Shown here: one piece after another, positions 5,249-7,066 of the stretch | Numbering within the stretch: position 1 is the first letter of the stretch | How the letters are laid out: each line of letters begins with the position of its first letter | NCBI GenBank assembly: GCA_023459095.1 | Contig: JAEWVQ010000142.1 | Location: forward strand, 1-7,066 | Reading direction: 5' to 3' | Length of the DNA: 7,066 nucleotides | Source: Pseudomonadota bacterium | GTDB taxonomy: Bacteria; Pseudomonadota; Gammaproteobacteria; Burkholderiales; Rhodocyclaceae | Program-made: the position numbers and the translations under genes | Notes under the pieces: model-generated | The model's input: the letters and a program-made list of their open reading frames with translations, nothing else | Told to the model about the DNA's origin: nothing | The model's database searches: none

Positions 5249-7066
5249 ATGTCCGATTCCCCCGTCGTGAATTCGCGCCACGGCCGCAGCGCGGTCGTGC
5301 CGCGCGAGGAAACCCAGGCCAGGCTCGACCTGCGTTCGCGCGCGGCGATGCAGATCAAGCCGGGCGACCTCTACACCCTCGCCGACCGCCTCGAACAGCA
5401 GGCCGCGCGCCTGGGCGAGCAGACCTTCCTGATCTATGGCGAGCGCCGCTACAGCTATGCCGAGGTCGATGCCCGCGCCAATCAGGTCGCCTACGCCATG
5501 GCCGCGCGCGGCCTGCGTTGCGGCGACGTGTGCGCGCTGGCGATGGAGAACCGGCCGGCGTTCTTCTTCTGCTGGTTCGGGCTGGTCAAGCTCGGTGTGG
5601 TCGTCGCCTTCATCAACACCCAGGTCAGCGGCCGGCCGCTCGTCCATGCGCTCGAAACCACGGGCGCGCGCGCGGTGCTGGTCGGCGAGGAGTGCCTGCC
5701 CAATTTCGCCGCCACCGAGGGCCTGCCGGCGCTGCCGCTCTACCTGCTGCCCGACGACGAGAAACCGGCGCCGCTCGCCCAGCATGCGCGCGCGACCGCG
5801 ATGCTCGCCGACGAGATCGACGCCGCGCCGCGCACGCCGTGGCCGCGCGCCGGACGTGCCGAGGTGCGCGCCGAGGCGCCCACGCTGCTGATCTTCACCT
5901 CGGGCACCACCGGCCTGCCCAAGGCCGCGGTGTACAGCCACATGCGCTGGATGTCCTCGGGCGACGTCATGGAGGTCACGCTCGAGGCCACGCCGCGCGA
6001 CGTCTTCTACTGCTGCCTGCCGCTCTACCACGGCGCGGCGGCCACCTCGGTGACCTCCACCGCGTTGAAGGCCGGCGGCAGCATCGTGGTGCGGCGCAAG
6101 TTCAGCACGCGCGAGTTCTGGCACGACATCCGCCGCCACGGCATCACCGTGTTCCAGTACATCGGCGAGATCTGCCGCTACCTGCTCAACGCGCCGCCGC
6201 AGCCCGATGACCGCGCGCACACGCTGCGCTGCATGCTGGGCGCCGGGCTCACTCCGGAGACCTGGGGGCGCTGGCTCGAGCGCTTCGGCGACATCCGCGT
6301 GTTCGAAGGCTGGGGCTCGACCGAGGCCAACACCGCGCTGATCAACGTCGATAACCGCTTCGGCTCCTGCGGGCGGGTGCCGGACTGGAACAAGACCAAT
6401 TTCCGCCTGGTGCGCTACGACGTCGAAACCGAGTCGCACCCGCGCGACGCCGATGGCCGCTACATCCTGTGCGCGCCCGGCGAGGTCGGCGAGGGCATCG
6501 GCTACATCGTCAATCACCCGGAGATCGGCGGCGGCCGCTTCGAGGGCTACACCTCGGCCGAAGCCACGGAGAAGAAGATCCTGCGCAACGTGTTCGCCGA
6601 CGGCGACGCCTACTGGAGCTCGGGCGACCTGCTGCGCTACGACGAGGACGGCTACTTCTACTTCGTGGACCGCATCGGCGACACCTTCCGCTGGAAGAGC
6701 GAGAACGTATCCACCGCCGAAGTCGCCGACGCGCTCGCCGACTATCCCGGCATGGAGCTGGTCAACATCTACGGCGTGCGCGTGCCCGGACACGAGGGCC
6801 GCGCCGGGATGGCGGCGATCGTCATGCAGCCCGGGCAGGCCTTCGATCCGGCAGCGTTCTACGCGCTCACCGAGGCCCGCCTGCCGCGCTACGCCGCGCC
6901 GCTGTTCGTGCGCGTGTCGAGCGCGGCCGATCTGACCACCACCTTCAAGCTGCGCAAGGTCGATCTCCAGCGCCAGGGCTACGATCCGCGCGCCTTCGAC
7001 GACCCGCTCTACGTGCGCGACGAGGGCGGGGCGAGCTATCGGCCTTACTCGGAGGCGGCGCTCGCG
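5249..7066 (+). CDS. FATP-type (SLC27/very-long-chain) acyl-CoA synthetase, ANL superfamily (partial, 606 codons, stop beyond window)
   Basis: ATP-dependent ligase that adenylates a carboxylic acid and transfers it to CoA. The P-loop TSGTTGLPK is at 217-225, WGSTEAN at 355-361 and SGDLL at 458-462. The FATP-family block DRIGDTFRWKSENVST (474-489) and TTTFKLRKVDL (563-573, Lys567 at the A10 catalytic lysine position) place it in the fatty-acid-transport-protein branch. That branch includes very-long-chain and bile-acid-CoA synthetases and prefers bulky hydrophobic acids. Family length is near 600-620 aa, so almost the whole protein is present and only the last residues and stop are missing. 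Two departures from the motifs I remember are W355 where YG-TE is usual and TTTFK instead of TGTFK. It is the last visible gene of the rightward unit, 102 bp after the SnoaL gene and in the same frame. The role inferred from context is activating the imported acid. A FadD-type fatty-acid ligase is less likely given the FATP block. Confidence 0.92.
   Translation, partial: MSDSPVVNSRHGRSAVVPREETQARLDLRSRAAMQIKPGDLYTLADRLEQQAARLGEQTFLIYGERRYSYAEVDARANQVAYAMAARGLRCGDVCALAMENRPAFFFCWFGLVKLGVVVAFINTQVSGRPLVHALETTGARAVLVGEECLPNFAATEGLPALPLYLLPDDEKPAPLAQHARATAMLADEIDAAPRTPWPRAGRAEVRAEAPTLLIFTSGTTGLPKAAVYSHMRWMSSGDVMEVTLEATPRDVFYCCLPLYHGAAATSVTSTALKAGGSIVVRRKFSTREFWHDIRRHGITVFQYIGEICRYLLNAPPQPDDRAHTLRCMLGAGLTPETWGRWLERFGDIRVFEGWGSTEANTALINVDNRFGSCGRVPDWNKTNFRLVRYDVETESHPRDADGRYILCAPGEVGEGIGYIVNHPEIGGGRFEGYTSAEATEKKILRNVFADGDAYWSSGDLLRYDEDGYFYFVDRIGDTFRWKSENVSTAEVADALADYPGMELVNIYGVRVPGHEGRAGMAAIVMQPGQAFDPAAFYALTEARLPRYAAPLFVRVSSAADLTTTFKLRKVDLQRQGYDPRAFDDPLYVRDEGGASYRPYSEAALA

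Noticed and set aside
5213..6793. 526-aa minus-strand open frame across the acyl-CoA synthetase gene
   Set aside because: Shadow frame rich in Val/Ala/Gly/His with no motif. The plus strand carries every ANL/FATP signature in order.

Overview
This is a GC-rich (roughly 70% by eye) bacterial window with dense, strand-organised coding. Codon use, protein style and gene content suggest an aerobic or facultative catabolic proteobacterium, perhaps a betaproteobacterium of the Azoarcus/Thauera kind. That taxonomic guess is low confidence because no marker gene is present. No RNA gene, insertion sequence, CRISPR array or transposase was seen.

Layout: six protein genes form two divergent units around a 292-bp control region (3473-3764). 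The leftward unit (minus strand) runs: spinster-like MFS transporter (2129-3472, GTG start), meta-cleavage-product-type alpha/beta hydrolase (1267-2097), then an Old Yellow Enzyme/2,4-dienoyl-CoA-reductase-type flavoprotein (1261 to beyond base 1, C-terminus cut by the window edge). The gaps are 31 and 5 bp, so this looks like an operon. The rightward unit (plus strand) runs: short-chain dehydrogenase (3765-4496), SnoaL/NTF2-fold protein (4508-5146, 11-bp gap), then a FATP-type (very-long-chain/bile-acid type) acyl-CoA synthetase (5249 to beyond 7066, 606 codons visible).

Interpretation: together the genes read as a catabolic module for a bulky hydrophobic, probably alicyclic or steroid/terpenoid-like carboxylic acid. 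The substrate would be imported by the MFS protein, activated to a CoA thioester by the FATP-like ligase, oxidised at an alcohol by the SDR, dehydrated or isomerised by the SnoaL protein, reduced or oxidised at a conjugated C=C by the flavoprotein, and cut by the C-C hydrolase. The class composition resembles the bile-acid-inducible (bai) gene set of gut clostridia (CoA ligase, SDR, SnoaL-fold dehydratase, OYE-type flavoprotein, MFS transporter). Here it occurs in a GC-rich background and with an added C-C hydrolase. The substrate is inference; the family assignments are read directly from motifs.

Other points worth attention: the frame between the SnoaL stop codon and the synthetase start stays open and encodes a Pro/Thr-rich stretch. 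A GGACGAT heptamer is repeated in the divergent control region and appears again before the synthetase gene.
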